64,000 bases of DNA from Berghia stephanieae (taxonomy: Eukaryota; Mollusca; Gastropoda; Nudibranchia; Aeolidiidae): assembly GCA_034508935.3 (NCBI GenBank), contig CM067444.1:19621201-19685200 (forward strand), written 5' to 3'. This document shows positions 21,201-34,139 of the stretch, in pieces; position 1 is the first letter of the stretch, and each line of letters starts with the position of its first letter. The position numbers and the translations under genes are program-made. The notes below the pieces were generated by a model. The model searched no databases and was not told the origin of the DNA. It saw nothing but the letters and a program-made list of their open reading frames with translations.

Positions 21201-21485
21201 TGAGCTTTTATATAGCGCAACATCTACTAAATGTGCTCAAAGCGCTTTACAAGAGGCCAACTGCAACATTTAACATTTAGGATGGATTATGATGCCTGTT
21301 AGACGATGTTACAATTTTTTCGGACAGAGACAACGCTGTTAATGGCCAGGTACTCATTTTACACCTGAGAACGGTGAGACAATTTGAGTAAAGAGCCTTC
21401 TCCAAGGACACAACTATGCACCGAGTGAGGCTCGAACCCAGGACCTTCCGATCCGAAAGCGAGTGTCATACCACTAGACCACATG
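21201..21485 (-). mobile_element. SINE1 copy
   Basis: Complete minus-strand copy with the tail end TGAGCTTTTATATAGCGC on the left and the tRNA-like head on the right. Confidence 0.92.
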
Positions 21486-21717
21486 CAGTAAACTGTTTCT
21501 GGTCATAATGCAGAAAAGACGTTTTGTCAATGCAATGATATACAGACGGTCCATTTACTTTAATTAAGATAAAGAAATAGACTGTTCTGTGAATCTGGGC
21601 AATCTCCAGTATTCCAATTTTGCAAGCCAATAATATTGGATGGAAATACATATTATAGTAAATTGATAAGTATGTCCTTGAGAAACAAGGGGCGTTCTTT
21701 TATTTTATAATAATTAT

Positions 21718-22375
<658 letters not shown>

Positions 22376-22536
22376 GGGTCAGTCCATCAAAGAAGACGGC
22401 CGCTTTGGATAGATGAACAGAAATCCAACTCTGAGCTAATAGATAAGGTAAGTAATAAATATTGTTGTAAATTCAATGACTAAAAACATGAAAGTAGCTA
22501 TGAATTTAATTAAACCTAAGTCAATTGATGGTCAGG

Positions 22537-23105
22537 ACCCCGAAAGCTCCGTTGGCAGAGCTCTCGCTTCACATGCAAAGGGACTGAGATCGATCCTGGG
22601 TTCAGTCGAGATATTTTTCTGACCCCCCCCCCTCCCTGTTCACTCAGCAGTGAATGAGTAGCTGGGTCTGTTAGATTTGACAGAAAGTACTCTGAGATAG
22701 ACTAGCATCCTATCAGAAGGATGGCAAGCAATTGGCATTGTCTGTTTCACACTATGAGGCTATGTGGTCTAGTGGTATGACACTCGCTTTCGGATCGGAA
22801 GGTCTTGGGTTCGAGCCTCGCGCTTGGCGCATTGTTGAGTCCTTGGAAAATGCTCTTTACTCACATTCTCTCATCGTACTTAGGTGTAAAATGAGTACCT
22901 GGCCGTTAACAGAATTGTCACTGTCCGAAAAATTGTAATAACGCTTAACAGGCGTTATGTCCCGTCCTACATGTTAAATGTTGCTGTTGACCAGGGACCC
23001 CTTGTAAAGTGCTTTGAGCACGTTTAGTGGATATTGCCCTATATAAAAGCTCATTTTTAAAATAGAGACCAGGATAAACTCCCGCTCCATGGGCCGAATG
23101 GCTCT
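22537..23105 (+). mobile_element. SINE2 copy split by SINE1
   Basis: The left part, 22537-22755 (CCCGAAAGCTCCGTTGGCAG to TGTCTGTTTCACACTAT), and right part, 23061-23105 (AGAGACCAGGATAAACTCCC to CATGGGCC), are the two halves of one SINE2 with SINE1 between them. SINE2 was therefore already in place when SINE1 inserted. Confidence 0.88.
22756..23060 (+). mobile_element. SINE1 copy nested in SINE2
   Basis: Complete SINE1 from GGCTATGTGGTCTAGTGG to CTATATAAAAGCTCATTTTT, inserted at the CACTAT/AGA site of SINE2. Confidence 0.93.
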
Positions 23106-23124
23106 GGAGGACTACTACTAATAT

Positions 23125-23200
23125 ACAACTGTGATTTGGTAGCTGGGCCTGTTAGATCTGACGGAAAGTACTTTGCGTTTGACAAACGTCCATCCCAAAA
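23125..23200 (+). mobile_element. SINE2 fragment
   Basis: GTGATTTGGTAGCTGGGCCT and GACGGAAAGTACTTTGCG match the central SINE2 block only. Confidence 0.65.
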
Positions 23201-24140
23201 ATTAGCAAACGAAGGTTCGTTTCACCTTCCTATAAAAAATGTAGCAAGTGAATTTTTTTTCAAATGCTTTAACAGTTGGTGTGGTAACTGCTGGGTAGCA
23301 ACGCTAAGGTGAAATTAATATCTGAAATTTATAATTAGGGTGAGCATTTACAAAATGTAACTTAGTTACGCAATTTGGCGGTCCTCATCTGCTTCTAATT
23401 TGTGTCAATATTGGATGATGTACATCAATAGAAAGAAAATATTGTCTACTTCTTTAAGATATAGAACCACATACCACTTTCTTTTCTCGTATGTGAGATA
23501 ATAACAAGTACAAATTGTCGCGTTTCTTTTGCACGTGATTATATATATCCATTAGATATTTTCAAAATTTTGTATATTTATTAATTGAAACACTCGAATG
23601 TATAGAAGTGGAAGTGTCAAACGAATGTAGATAGGGAAAATCATTCTATGAATCTTGACTATGACACTTATTTATGTGTTAAAAATTTAATAATTTGAAC
23701 AGCGATCTACCGAAAAAAAAGTCAAATTAACAATGAATGTTGTTTTAGATATAACGTTGAAAACGTTATCTATGACTGAAAGTTGCACAGAGAATTCAAA
23801 CGTTTTTAAAACCTATTTGCTCTTAAACTATAGGATGCGATAAGATATAGATGAATCATATGAACAATCCTGTATATAGTGTATAAACTAATATACAGAC
23901 TGTTATAAAATAATGCTTAATGATAAATCAGATTAGATATAAAAGGAAATGTCAGATCTTGTAGAATGATGACTAGAAATAATTAACTTGTGTTATTTTT
24001 GGTTCAAATTAATCAAATAAGTTGTTCTTTTTTTCGTTTTATGCAGAAATCTCAAGCTTGAGGATACAACTACAATATCTATTTTAAAAATGGATTAGAA
24101 AAGATAAGCCAAACAAATTCACCGAGTGCTTATAGTTTAC
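23201..24140. other. Unassigned AT-rich sequence
   Basis: No gene, RNA or repeat is recognised over about 0.9 kb. Confidence 0.4.
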
Positions 24141-24395
24141 GGGGTCCCGATAGCTCAGTTGCTAGAGCACTCGCTTCACAAGCAAAGGGATCGAGATCGA
24201 TTCCGGGCGCAGTCGAGATTTTTTTCCTGACCCCTCCCCCTTGTCCACCCAGTAGTGATTTGGTAGCTGGGTCTGTTAGATTTGGCGATAGACTAGCGTC
24301 CTATCCAAAGGGTAGCAAGCAATTGCTATTGTCCGTTTAATGCTATAGAACCGGGATAAACTCCGGTTCCATGGGCCTGGTGGCTTTGAAGGAGG
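24141..24395 (+). mobile_element. SINE2 copy, best preserved
   Basis: The head reads GGGTCCCGATAGCTCAGTTG with an A box, TTCACAAGCAAAGGGATC in the anticodon region and GATCGATTCCGG at the B box, resembling an Ala/Val-type tRNA. The body has CCTCCCCCTTGTCCACCCAG and TGGTAGCTGGGTCTGTTAGA. The end is AACCGGGATAAACTCCGG and CATGGGCCTGGTGGC. This copy is a good family reference. Confidence 0.9.
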
Positions 24396-24606
24396 CTTGT
24401 TGTTTACAAGAGGACATTTTCTACTAGACGAGCTAGGAGAATTGATCAAATTAAAGACATATTTTTTAATGTAAAAAGAAAGCGATGGAAATAGACTGGA
24501 CTGTTTTGAGAAGAGAGGACAAATTGAGATAGATCCAAAAACCGACCAAGTGGCCGCATGGCAGTATACGCAATTGGCATCCCATCTTGCCAGATATTCT
24601 TTAAAA

Positions 24607-24867
24607 AAATAACGATAAGTATTGAATTGTAAGCTTCAATTTATTAGACGGAGACAGATACTGTGGACATTCGGGTTTCCCCTTTATCAACAAAACAGGA
24701 TGAATGAAACATTACAGACGAATGGAATGAGATAATGTGATAGTGGCGTTGTTAAGGTGAATAAACAAAAACAATAACAACGCCACTATCATATTATCTC
24801 ATTCGTCTGTAGTATCTGTCTTCGTCTAATAAATTGAAGATTACAATTTAATACTTATCGTAATTTT
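24607..24867. mobile_element. Asymmetric foldback element
   Basis: The left arm (AACGATAAGTATTGAATTGT inward) pairs with the right arm ending ATACTTATCG. The inner pairing TAGTGGCGTTGTTA with TAACAACGCCACTA surrounds a spacer of about 18 nt. The left arm carries about 51 extra bases (24663-24713) with no partner. It is MITE-like and non-coding. Confidence 0.75.
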
Positions 24868-25065
24868 TTCCTTCCGAGTTTCAAGCAGCAACATTTTCAT
24901 CAGATATTCTTTAGTGTATCGAGTTTGCCATGAAATTAGTATTGAAGAGAGGAAGACTCTTTGGGAAGAATATAAAATATAATATCAATTTATACTTCCA
25001 CCCAATAGAGAAATTGCAATACGCCCTGTCCAAATGGTGGTAAATGATTGTTGTCCGTTATAACT

Positions 25066-25212
25066 AATCTTAAACGTTTTGGCGACAGATCATTTAGTAA
25101 AGTAGGCCCTATGACTTGGAATTCACTCCCACTGTCAGTCAGACTTGAAAGCAGCGTTGATAAATTCAAAAATAAACTGAAAACCTATTTCTTTGGGAAG
25201 TATTTAAATTAG
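25066..25212 (+). pseudogene. L2-type LINE ORF2 C-terminus
   Basis: Forty-eight codons and a stop: KRFGDRSFSKVGPMTWNSLP, then LSVRLESSVDKFKNKLKTYF. The pattern R.FS..GP..WNSLP..R...S...FK..LKTY.F is the usual end of L2/CR1-type LINE ORF2. The reverse transcriptase upstream is missing, so this is a 5'-truncated copy. Confidence 0.85.
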
Positions 25213-25249
25213 ACTATGCCAGGAATTAGTGCAAAGCGCATATGTGCCT

Positions 25250-25292
<43 letters not shown>

Positions 25293-25361
25293 GTGTGTGG
25301 TGCACTCGTGTATACATTTAGTTAAGTGTGTGTATGTATGTGTAAGTATTTTATATATATC

Positions 25362-25413
<52 letters not shown>

Positions 25414-25660
25414 TGTATGTATATATTTATGTGTACGTGTATACGATGTGTTTCTGTGTATTAGGTATGTATATGTGTATATATGTATGTATGTGTGTGT
25501 GTGAGTAATATATATTTATGTACAGTGTGTATATGGATGTGTGTGTGTGTGAGTGTGCATGTAATTGGATGATTTTTATCTTCTGATGGTCAATGTGGAG
25601 CGCTTCGAAGTTTCGGCATAAGCGCTATATAAATGTACATTTATTATTATTATTATATAA
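25066..25660 (+). mobile_element. L2-type LINE 3' end with tail
   Basis: The coding end above is followed by a 3' UTR rich in TG and TA repeats (25250-25530), then GTGGAGCGCTTCGAAGTTTC, GCGCTATATAAATGTACATT and an ATT tail. The tail motif GCGCTATATAAA is also used by SINE1, which hints that related LINE machinery may mobilise that SINE. Confidence 0.8.
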
Positions 25661-25941
25661 ACCTATTGCTCCATGAGTCTCATGGTTCTGATAGATTACC
25701 ATACATTAATATATGTTTGATCGTTTTCCTCTCGGGAAAGGATTAAAGCTGGATCATAGCAAACGCAAATAGCTCAAACCAGGGTTTGGCCAGAAAAAAC
25801 AAAATGTAGAAGATCAAAACAGATAATATAGGATAGACAAAAGACCCAGCAAGTGGGCAACCGAGCTCCCATGCTACAAGGGATATCAAGGCCACCCAAC
25901 CAAGGTTAGATTTTTCTTCCAAACACCTTCCTTATCTAAAG

Positions 25942-26610
25942 GTGAGACATTTTTACAAGGATAAATAAGCTTCCCATAAAGTACAATGGAATGTCTTTCT
26001 GTCTCACTCTTTCGGAAATAATGCAAAAGACTATTAGCAAGGAAAAATTAAGGCATCCCTATAAATGCAAGTAATGTCTATGCTTGTCTCCCAATCTTTT
26101 GAAAGATAGGTATTTTAGAAGGAAAATAAAACTTACCATAAACACAATGAAATATCTACTGCTTCTCTCACATTGATTCAAACCGAGACATTTTAGGGAA
26201 ATTAGAGCATTCCAATCCGTACAAGGAATGCTTATGCTGTTCACTGTTACAAAAGACGAAGGACATTTTGGGGAAAGATATAAACACCCAATAGTCAAGT
26301 AGAAAAATTGTCTGCTACATCTTTTCGGAAAGGCGCAAGTGCATTCTTTACTATAATAATAGAAGTCCAGTTCCCCATAAGCTCAATTGGCTATTCTTTT
26401 CGTCTCACCTTGCGGCAACGCCACGGGATACATTCTTTCCAAAGGAAAAATATGCATTCCCATAAGTTACATGGAATTATATAGCCTTTCTGTCTCATCT
26501 TATCGAAAAAGCGACATTATTATCATCATGAAAAATTATGCTCTCCCATACATAATATCATATCAATGTCTTCATGTCTCACTCTTTCGTCAAAATATTC
26601 AATCAGATCT
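25942..26610. repeat. Degenerate tandem repeat, about 83-bp period
   Basis: About eight units can be aligned by eye. Each has a core like GCATTCCCATAA, then TGGAATGTCTTTCTGTCTCA, then CTCTTTCGG, with much drift between units. It is an old minisatellite with no coding function visible. Confidence 0.65.
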
Positions 26611-26789
26611 CATGATACAAATGACATACAAGTATGCAATGATCATCCTATCCACTACAATCATATATCCATCCACTAATGCTGCAAACATCCTCCCGAC
26701 CCCACCACCCCACAAATGCACATGACAAATATTTATAAGAATATAACTTTTATGTATTTTTAAGGACTAAAATTAACTTGCAAGATTAA

Positions 26790-28450
26790 ATAATACAAAA
26801 TTAAGGTCTTAACAAAGCCTCCACTCAGCATAGGATTCAACCACATAAAAGTTGGGAGAAACCAAGCATCTCCATAACGTGATAAGGTGTGAAAGAGATT
26901 GAAGATGATTACAATTTTAATAAAGTCCTGCCCCACGGCCCCTCCTCTTGGCTTGGCGTTCTCATACTCCCCAATCGCTCTCAATCCTGCTCCAGTCTAC
27001 GTCAATGTTGATGTGTCTCCTGTCTTCTCTAAATGCGTGCTATTTATTTTGTTTGTTTTTTTTTAAAGATATTAAAAAGCATTTTAGGACATAAATTAGT
27101 ATTATAAGCTCGTTTCTGTTTTTTATCCTTCTTTTTCTCCACTTGAGGTCCTCTTGTGATTCAAACGAGTATGTTGTAATAAATCATTTATAGATTCATT
27201 CTTTTATTCTTTGATTATAACAAATCTTTTCAATTTCTGACTAGTATTGTTCACATTTAGTTACTTTAAATTTAATGCGGTCAGACAAAAATCAATCTTC
27301 GTTTCATAATGATCAACAATTTTTATTCTGTAAATTGACTTAAAATTTTCACAATGTCACATTACAAAATTGACAAGAGGGGTTTTCATACCTCTGCCAA
27401 GAAACGGTTTAGTGAGCAGTCATTGTTCAAAACACTATCGAGTTATTTTACCTGTTTTCATTTATTAGACTACGTTGTCAATGGGGCATGTTCTACTTTT
27501 AATTTGACTTAAATTTTTATGGTAAAGCTTGTAATCCATATTCTTCATTTTATTTCGACATTATTGTTTTTAATTATCGTTAAAAGTACGAGTGATGAAT
27601 TAACTGCTCTCATTTAATTTCTTAGCTCACTGTCTTTTACCAGTGATCCATTCTTCGATCCCACCTGGATACAAATGTAGGTAAGTGAAAAAATATGGAT
27701 TCAATTTTTACTCTTAATATTAAATCATTTAAATTTTACTTCAAGAAACATTATGAAAACGTATTGGAACATACAATAAAAAATTTGAGCGCAAAGTATA
27801 AGAAGCTGATGTCGCAATTCAAATTTATTTTATTCGATCTTTAGTAAACGATGGATTTAATTGCCTGATTCCCGCTGAAAGATTCGGCATTCGTAAAGGC
27901 GAAGTGATCTCTGCACTCCATGATATAACAACCTCCGTTCGCGACTATCGCCAGCGGTCAATGAGACATTATTTGTATGTTGTAATATTGCTTTTAGTGG
28001 TCTTTGTTATATAATGTAGATTGTTTTGATTTTTTCAGTTATTGTTAGGTCAATTTTGTTTGAGTTTATTTATGTACGAATTGTCGGTTGTCTTACTGCG
28101 ACGTACTGGATAAGTCCATCTAAAAGCATTTCATTTCTATTGTCTTTTTATAGTATGACAACTAATCGTAGAAACTCATTTTTGTTCCTATGCGATAAAT
28201 TTTTATTCTTTTCTAACTGTAATTGAAAATGTTTGTGACACTATTTAATTTACAGCGAGTGAAAGTAATAAAATGGAATCATTTTTTTCTTTTATTCGCA
28301 TGTATATGAGTGGTGGGCAAATCTGACGCTCGTCCGATAAAGGAGGCATTCACATGATAAAACATGTTGCGGAAAGCCCGAGGCAATGCAAAACCTCATT
28401 ATTACTTGTGGTCGCTTGGCAATTAGGATGTTTGCGCTATATAAAGATGC
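26790..28450. repeat. Diverged outlying block of the core satellite
   Basis: This stretch aligns by eye with 34140-35600, for example TGACTTAAAATTTTCACAATG in both. It contains two decayed cores, near 27880-27975 (ACAACCTCCGTTCGCGACTA, then TCGCCAGCGGTCAATGAGAC) and near 28330-28450, which ends in GCGCTATATAAAGATGC. It is the oldest part of the family and lies beyond the LINE insertion. Confidence 0.65.
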
Positions 28451-28465
28451 TTATCTTTTATTTTG

Positions 28466-30900
28466 GTGAATGTGGTTCTATATACTTTAAGTAGAATTTT
28501 TTGTCTAAAATTGCTGATTGACTGAACGACTCTATCAATTTTCATGACTTTCATGCATCGCAGTCTGAGATCTTTGATATGGGCGAGGAAATTTAGTTTC
28601 CTATCAAAGATCAAACCCAGGAATCGGGCTTCGTCCTTTACCTCAATTCTGGAATTGTTGAGATAAAGGTCAGGCTGTCTAATGCAGGTGCGTTTTCGGC
28701 AGAAGTGGACAGCTACTGTTTTTGATGGGGAGAAGGAGAAACCATTGAGATTTGCCCACTCCGACAGTTTGTTTAGTTGGAGTTGTAACTGTCTCTCAAT
28801 GGTGTCCATACTCGATTTACTTCGATAGCATACAAGAAAGTCATCAACATATAAGGAACAGTCAACATTCTGTCTCATTGCATTCACTATTGAGTTTATT
28901 TTAATCTCAAACAGAATGGGAGACAGAATGCTACCCTGTGGAACTCCTCTTCCTGATCAAATGGATCAGAAAAGGTGGATCCTGCTTTGACCTGAAAGGA
29001 TCTGTTGTTTAAAAATGCTCTGACAAACATTGGAAGGTTTCCTCGCAGACCAAGATTGTGCAGATCTTTGAGGATTCCGAATTTCCAAGTTGTGTCAAAG
29101 GCCTTCTCAAGGTCAAAGAAGATTGCTACCAAGTGCTCACCTTTGGCAAAGGCCTCACGAATGAAGCTCTCTAGTCGAACAAGGTGATCAACAGTTGATC
29201 TGTTCTTTCGAAAGCCACATTGGAGGTCGGAGAGGGAGTTGTTGTGTTCCAAGTAGAACATCAGACGCTTGTTGACCATTTTCTCCATCAGCTTGCATAG
29301 GCAGCTGGTGAGGGAGATTGGTCGGTAGTTTGAAGCGTCCGAATGGTCTTTCCCAGGTTTTGGGATTGGAATCACGGTGGCCAGATTCCAACTAGGTGGA
29401 AAAGTCTGTGTTGTCCATATCTTGTTATAGATATTCAAAAGGACAACCAGACTATCTTGTGGAAGATGTCGGAGTATTTCATAACTGATGTTGTCAGGAC
29501 CCGGTGCTGTGACATTTGTGTCACGGAGGCAGGCACCCAACTCCTCAAGTGTAAATGGCTTGTTGTAGTCTTCGGTGTTTGTAGATGTAAAGTTTATTGG
29601 TGTGTTTTCTGCGTTTTGTTTATGGCGCAGAAATTGTGGTGTGTGGTGTGCAGACGAGGAGCTGTGCGCCAGCCTCTCGGCCAGAGTGTTGGCAATTTCT
29701 TGTTCTGTTTCAGCCACGGATCCATCGGGACGTGTCAAGTGATTTAGTGAATCACTATCGGATCCCTTCAGTTTTCGTAACATCTTCCACACCCTATTCA
29801 GGGGTGTCTGGCTATTTATTTTTGAGACAAAGTTTTGGAAGGATCTCCGTTTGTTTTCTCGGAAGATCTTCCTACACTTTGCTCGTAGTTTCCTAAATGT
29901 TGCGAAATTCTCAGGATTGGGAATCTCATCGCTTTCCTGTATGCTTTTTTCTTCTCCCGTAGGGCCGCTCGACATTCCTCTGAAAACCAGGGATTGTGTT
30001 TTCTCGGTCTACCAGAGGTTGTTGGTATTGTCGAGCTGCAGATATTTGTTAAAATATTTTTGAATTTGTCATAGCTGTCCACCTCTGTCGTAAGGAGTCT
30101 GTGACACTCCTGTGAGAAAGTTTCCAATCTGCTCGCCGTACACTCCAACGTTTGGGCTGTGGGGCCCTTGAAGTCGGGGTGATGTCGAGGCAGACTGGAA
30201 AATGGTCAGAACCGTGATCGTCATCGATCACAGTCCAGGAGAGATCTGGAGCTAATGTAGGATCACAGAAAGTGAGATCGATGGCAGACGTGGTAAGATT
30301 GTGAATATTTACCCGTGTTGCCTCGAGACCGTTTGCCAAGTATACATCCATTTTCATTATGAAAGCCTCCACTGCCTTTCCCCTCTGGTTTGTGTCTGTG
30401 TTTCCCCAGAGAGGACTGTGAGCATTGAAATCTCCCATTATCACATAGGGAGGGGGAGTTGGTTTAGAACTCCCTCTAGCTCGGCAGACTGGAGGCGATG
30501 ATCTGGTGGGATGTACACAGAGCAGATGGTGATTGGTCTGTGCAATGTCACTCTCACTGCTATTGCCTGTAGATTTGTTTTCATTGGTATCAAGCGGTGG
30601 GGGGTGCTCTTCTTCGTGAGAATCGAAACTCCCCCACACGCTATCTGGCCATCAGAGTGAATCAGATGATTGGCCGTATATCCTTTTACTGTGTAGTCGT
30701 CTGCTGGTAATTTTGTTTCCTGCAGACAGACTACATCAGGATTCCTCTGGAGGAGGAGGTCCAATTCTGTTCTATTTGATCTGATCCCTCTGATGTTCCA
30801 GGAAATTAATCTTGTCTGACTAGGTATCCTAATTTTTTGTGGGAGGTTAGGCAGTATGCCTGCCTTCAACCCTTTTACTTTTATTCTCCTAGGAGGAGAG
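28466..30900 (-). pseudogene. Jockey ORF2: endonuclease plus reverse transcriptase
   Basis: The EEP endonuclease has ISWNIRGIRSNRTELD, DVVCLQETKLP, MGDFNAHSPLWG, SAIDLTF and DDDHGSDHFPV in order. The RT follows with PGPDNISYEILRHLP, YRPISLTSCLCKLMEKM, GFRKNRSTVDHL, FFDLEKAFDTTW and YVDD (YVDDFLVCYRSK), then ARFLGLIFDRKLNF. The endonuclease nicks target DNA and the RT primes on it. The frame changes at least three times (near 30.5-30.6 kb, 30.0 kb and 28.9 kb), and the protein ends prematurely in unrelated sequence. Confidence 0.88.
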
Positions 30901-32255
30901 ACTTCCATAGGAGAAGGAGGCCCTGTGGAGGGCCTCTCGGTTTTTTTAGGGCTGAGTTTTTTTGAACCCTTGGGGTTTTTAGGTCCCCCTGGGTTCTTAG
31001 ATTTTTTGGGGCTTTGAGGCCCCTCAGGGGGATTTGTGGATCTCCCGACTGGTGTTGGTGGCTCCATATTCTGGGAAGGGGTGGAGTTTTGTTTTTGGGG
31101 GATAGAGAGGGCTCACGGGAATGGGATGGGGGTGGGTCCAACATCCACGCCCATGAGGGGAGAATTTTTTTGTTTGGGGAAGGAGGGGGGGTGGAGGTCG
31201 CCTTGGAGGTGGATGTGGAGGGGGCTGCAGGTTCCACATCTTGAACCTCCAATGTGTCAAAAAGATTTTTTGACACATTTGCGACCTTGTTTTTAGGTCT
31301 TGATGGCTTTTTCTTTTGAGGACTGTCTTTTCTAGTCTGTGCGATTTTGCCATGGCTGTTTTGGTTATTACCAGCAGCCCTGGCAACTTCTGCATAACTC
31401 TTGGCAGAAGCAGCGACCTGCCGAGGGGGCAGATCACTGCTTTTGCCTGAGCAAACGTACCGCCGTAAGTGGCTCTGTATGTCAAGATTGCCTTTTCTTC
31501 TTGCCACTTAGGACAATCTTTCGAATGTGCTGCATGCTTGCCTTGGCAGTTCAGACAACAAGGGTCCACTTTGCAGTTTTCCTCATTGTGGTCTTCTTTG
31601 CCGCAGCGGGGGCATGTAGCTTTACGGCGGCAGTTTGTTTTCGTTGGCCGTACCGGTGGCAGTTAAAACATCTCATGGGGTTCGGGACGTAAGGCCGAAC
31701 CTCCAAGTCGAGGTATTCAATTCTTATTCTCGACGGGGGTCTCGGGCTGTCAAAAGTCAGGATCCAGGTGTTGGTCTGGATTGTGCTGTCGCCGCGGCGG
31801 ATGCTAACCCGCCGAGCTTCGACAACACCCTCCAGTTCCTCAACCATCTCCTGCTCCGAACAGCCTACCAGATCTCTGCTTCTTTTGACACCTTTTGACC
31901 TATTGAGGCTCCTGTGAGCCTCAACGGTGACTGGGATGTCAGAGAATCTGGTACATTTCAAGAGGTTCTCACTCTCTTGTCGACCCTGCACTTGTATCAT
32001 TAAAGTGCCAGAGTTGTTCCTGTTCACTGCCTTTGGTGTACCGGCGCCATTTGCTTTGAGTGCCTTGCTGATGGTGAAGATACTCAAAGTGTTCAGTTTG
32101 ATGTTTTCCTCATTCGGTTGAATTACCAGGAACGGCGAGAATTTTGGGGTTGCCATTCCTGGTAAGTCATCAAGAGTCATCGGGGCAGTTATCTTTCTTT
32201 TTTTACCTGTCTGGGGTGGGGCTTTAAGGGGAGAGTTTTTATTGTTTTTGGCCAT
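30900..32255 (-). pseudogene. Jockey ORF1: nucleic-acid-binding protein
   Basis: It begins MAKNNKNSPLKAPPQTGKKR at 32255. A PNPMRCFNCHRYG stretch starts a CCHC zinc-knuckle region, which continues in another frame as CCLNCQGKHAAHSKDCPKW. The rest is Lys/Pro/Ser rich and disordered. ORF1 packages the element RNA. At least two frame changes are evident, one inside the knuckle region near 31.65 kb. Confidence 0.82.
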
Positions 32256-33431
32256 GATATTTATAAGTTTTTATTCAACCCGGCTATATTGTGCCCACTA
32301 GCACGGCTCAGTCCCACACTTGGGGGGTAAGGCACTCACCGAAGCTATACTCCTCAAGTCTGGCCTCCTCTTGTCCTTTCATGGTCCTTGGGAAAAAAAA
32401 AAAACAAAAACAAAAAACAAAAAAAAATAAAAAAAAAAAAAAAGGACTCGAGGGGTGGAGTTGGGGGACGTCCCGCCTCCAGGCCTTTCTCTCGGATTGA
32501 CCCTAATCTTTGCGTTGCACAAAGACTGACTGCTGATTCAGAGATGACAAACCATGATTAAAAAGAAATTTCATGGGGGACAGGAACTAGATATGGTTTT
32601 AAATCTAGTCCTTCCAATCTCTTTGCCTAAATGGAGGGGAGTGCCAAAAAATAGATTTGGCATCTCTGCGTTGGGTAGCTCGGGCCATCTACAAGGTAGG
32701 CTACCCACCCGTCTTTAGAGAAGCGTCAAGCCAAAGAGGAGTGTTGGGGTAGAAACACCTCGCAAGGTGAACCCCCTCAGCCTCCAGGATCAATAGCTCC
32801 TCCTTATCGGGGTCCTCTCGGAACTGCGCACCCTCAGCAGAAAGGTGCCTGCTGTGCAGGATTTGGAAAGGAATATCTCCTCGTTGAACCTATTTCAACG
32901 GTACAGGGTATAGAGATACTGGGGGATAGAAGACAGTTAAGAAGGCTTGTTTTCCTCCGTTCTTTCTCTCTCTCTGTCCTGGCAACTCAATTTTGATAAG
33001 GAAGGGAAATTTGGAATCATTGGGGAAATGGGGTATGGAATGGAAATCATAGCTCAAATATGGTAAAAGGGGGTGGGATTTGTGCTATGCCATCGCCTTC
33101 CCTTGTTCTCTTTAAACTGAAACCGTCATTCCTCAAAACATCTTTTATATACTACGTTCTTGGGGTTTGGGGGGAGAAAAAGTTTGGGGATGATTGCCAG
33201 GACAAGAAAAATAGCAAAATGGGTGAATGAAGCCATTCTCATAAAAAGGGCTGGGGTGTGGGGGGTCTGTGGAGCCACTGTGTCTCTCCATTTTTCTCTC
33301 ACCCGTCGTGTGGTTTTTCGTTGGTTACCACCAAACCAGAATGGCTCTTTTAGTCGCCTTCTACGACACGCATGAGCTTACGGTGGCTCAATTCTTTTCC
33401 CTCTCAGTTGAGGGACCCCGGAGACCACACG

Positions 33432-33635
33432 GGGTGGCTAAGTGGTATGGTCTTTGACTTATATATATATAGAAGGTACCAAGTTCGCCTCACAATCACG
33501 CTCTGTGGTCCTGAGTTCTCTTTGCGGCGTTGCACTGCGGCCAACGACCACGGGCTTACTTCAGTCTTCCCATGGAAGAGACCCAATGACAAATTTCCAT
33601 TGGAGGTAAATAAAGGGAATTTATTATAGCCATTT
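33432..33635 (+). mobile_element. SINE3 copy abutting the Jockey LINE
   Basis: Head GGGTGGCTAAGTGGTATGG, a central part with TCTTCCCATGGAAGAGACCC, and end AATAAAGGGAATTTATT. It starts within a few bases of the LINE 5' end. Confidence 0.8.
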
Positions 33636-33659
33636 ATTCATCATCGTGAAATCAAAAAA

Positions 33660-33703
<44 letters not shown>

Positions 33704-33717
33704 ATCATCATCATCAT

Positions 33718-33810
<93 letters not shown>

Positions 33811-33854
33811 GATCATCATCATCATGATCATCATGATCATCATGATCATCATCG

Positions 33855-33887
<33 letters not shown>

Positions 33888-33899
33888 CTCATCATCATC

Positions 33900-33931
<32 letters not shown>

Positions 33932-33950
33932 CATCACCACCATCAACAGC
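33660..33950. repeat. (ATC)n microsatellite
   Basis: About 290 bp of CAT/ATC units with GATC interruptions. Long poly-His, Met or Asp frames are artefacts. Confidence 0.95.
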
Positions 33951-34139
33951 AGCAACAAAAACATCCCTTCACCGGATCAACCCAACACCAACACATCATC
34001 ATCAACATTGACAAATGAACACAAATCAATTTCATGCAAGTTCAAATACTAACTTTTTAATGTATTTGTTATAGGACCTTAAACCATTTAATTGCAGAGG
34101 ATGTAAAATTTAATACAAATTATTTAGAAGGTTCCTTTA

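Larger units (their letters stand above)
28466..33434 (-). mobile_element. Jockey-clade LINE, nearly full length but 3' cut
   Basis: An element of about 5 kb on the minus strand. The 5' leader runs from 33434 (ACCCCGTGTGGTCTCCGGGG) to 32256, ORF1 from 32255 to about 30900, and ORF2 with endonuclease and RT from about 30900 to 28466. Homology stops inside the RT-distal region, followed by foreign sequence. Loss at the 3' end is unusual for a LINE and points to a later deletion. Several frame changes mean it is inactive. It inserted into, or was caught in, the core satellite. Confidence 0.88.

Noticed and set aside
28896-32255. LTR retrotransposon or retrovirus remnant because of a zinc knuckle plus RT
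   Set aside because: The gene order with an EEP endonuclease before the RT, and the absence of LTRs, protease and integrase, make it a non-LTR (Jockey) element. No LTR, retroviral or Polinton-type element was recognised in the window.
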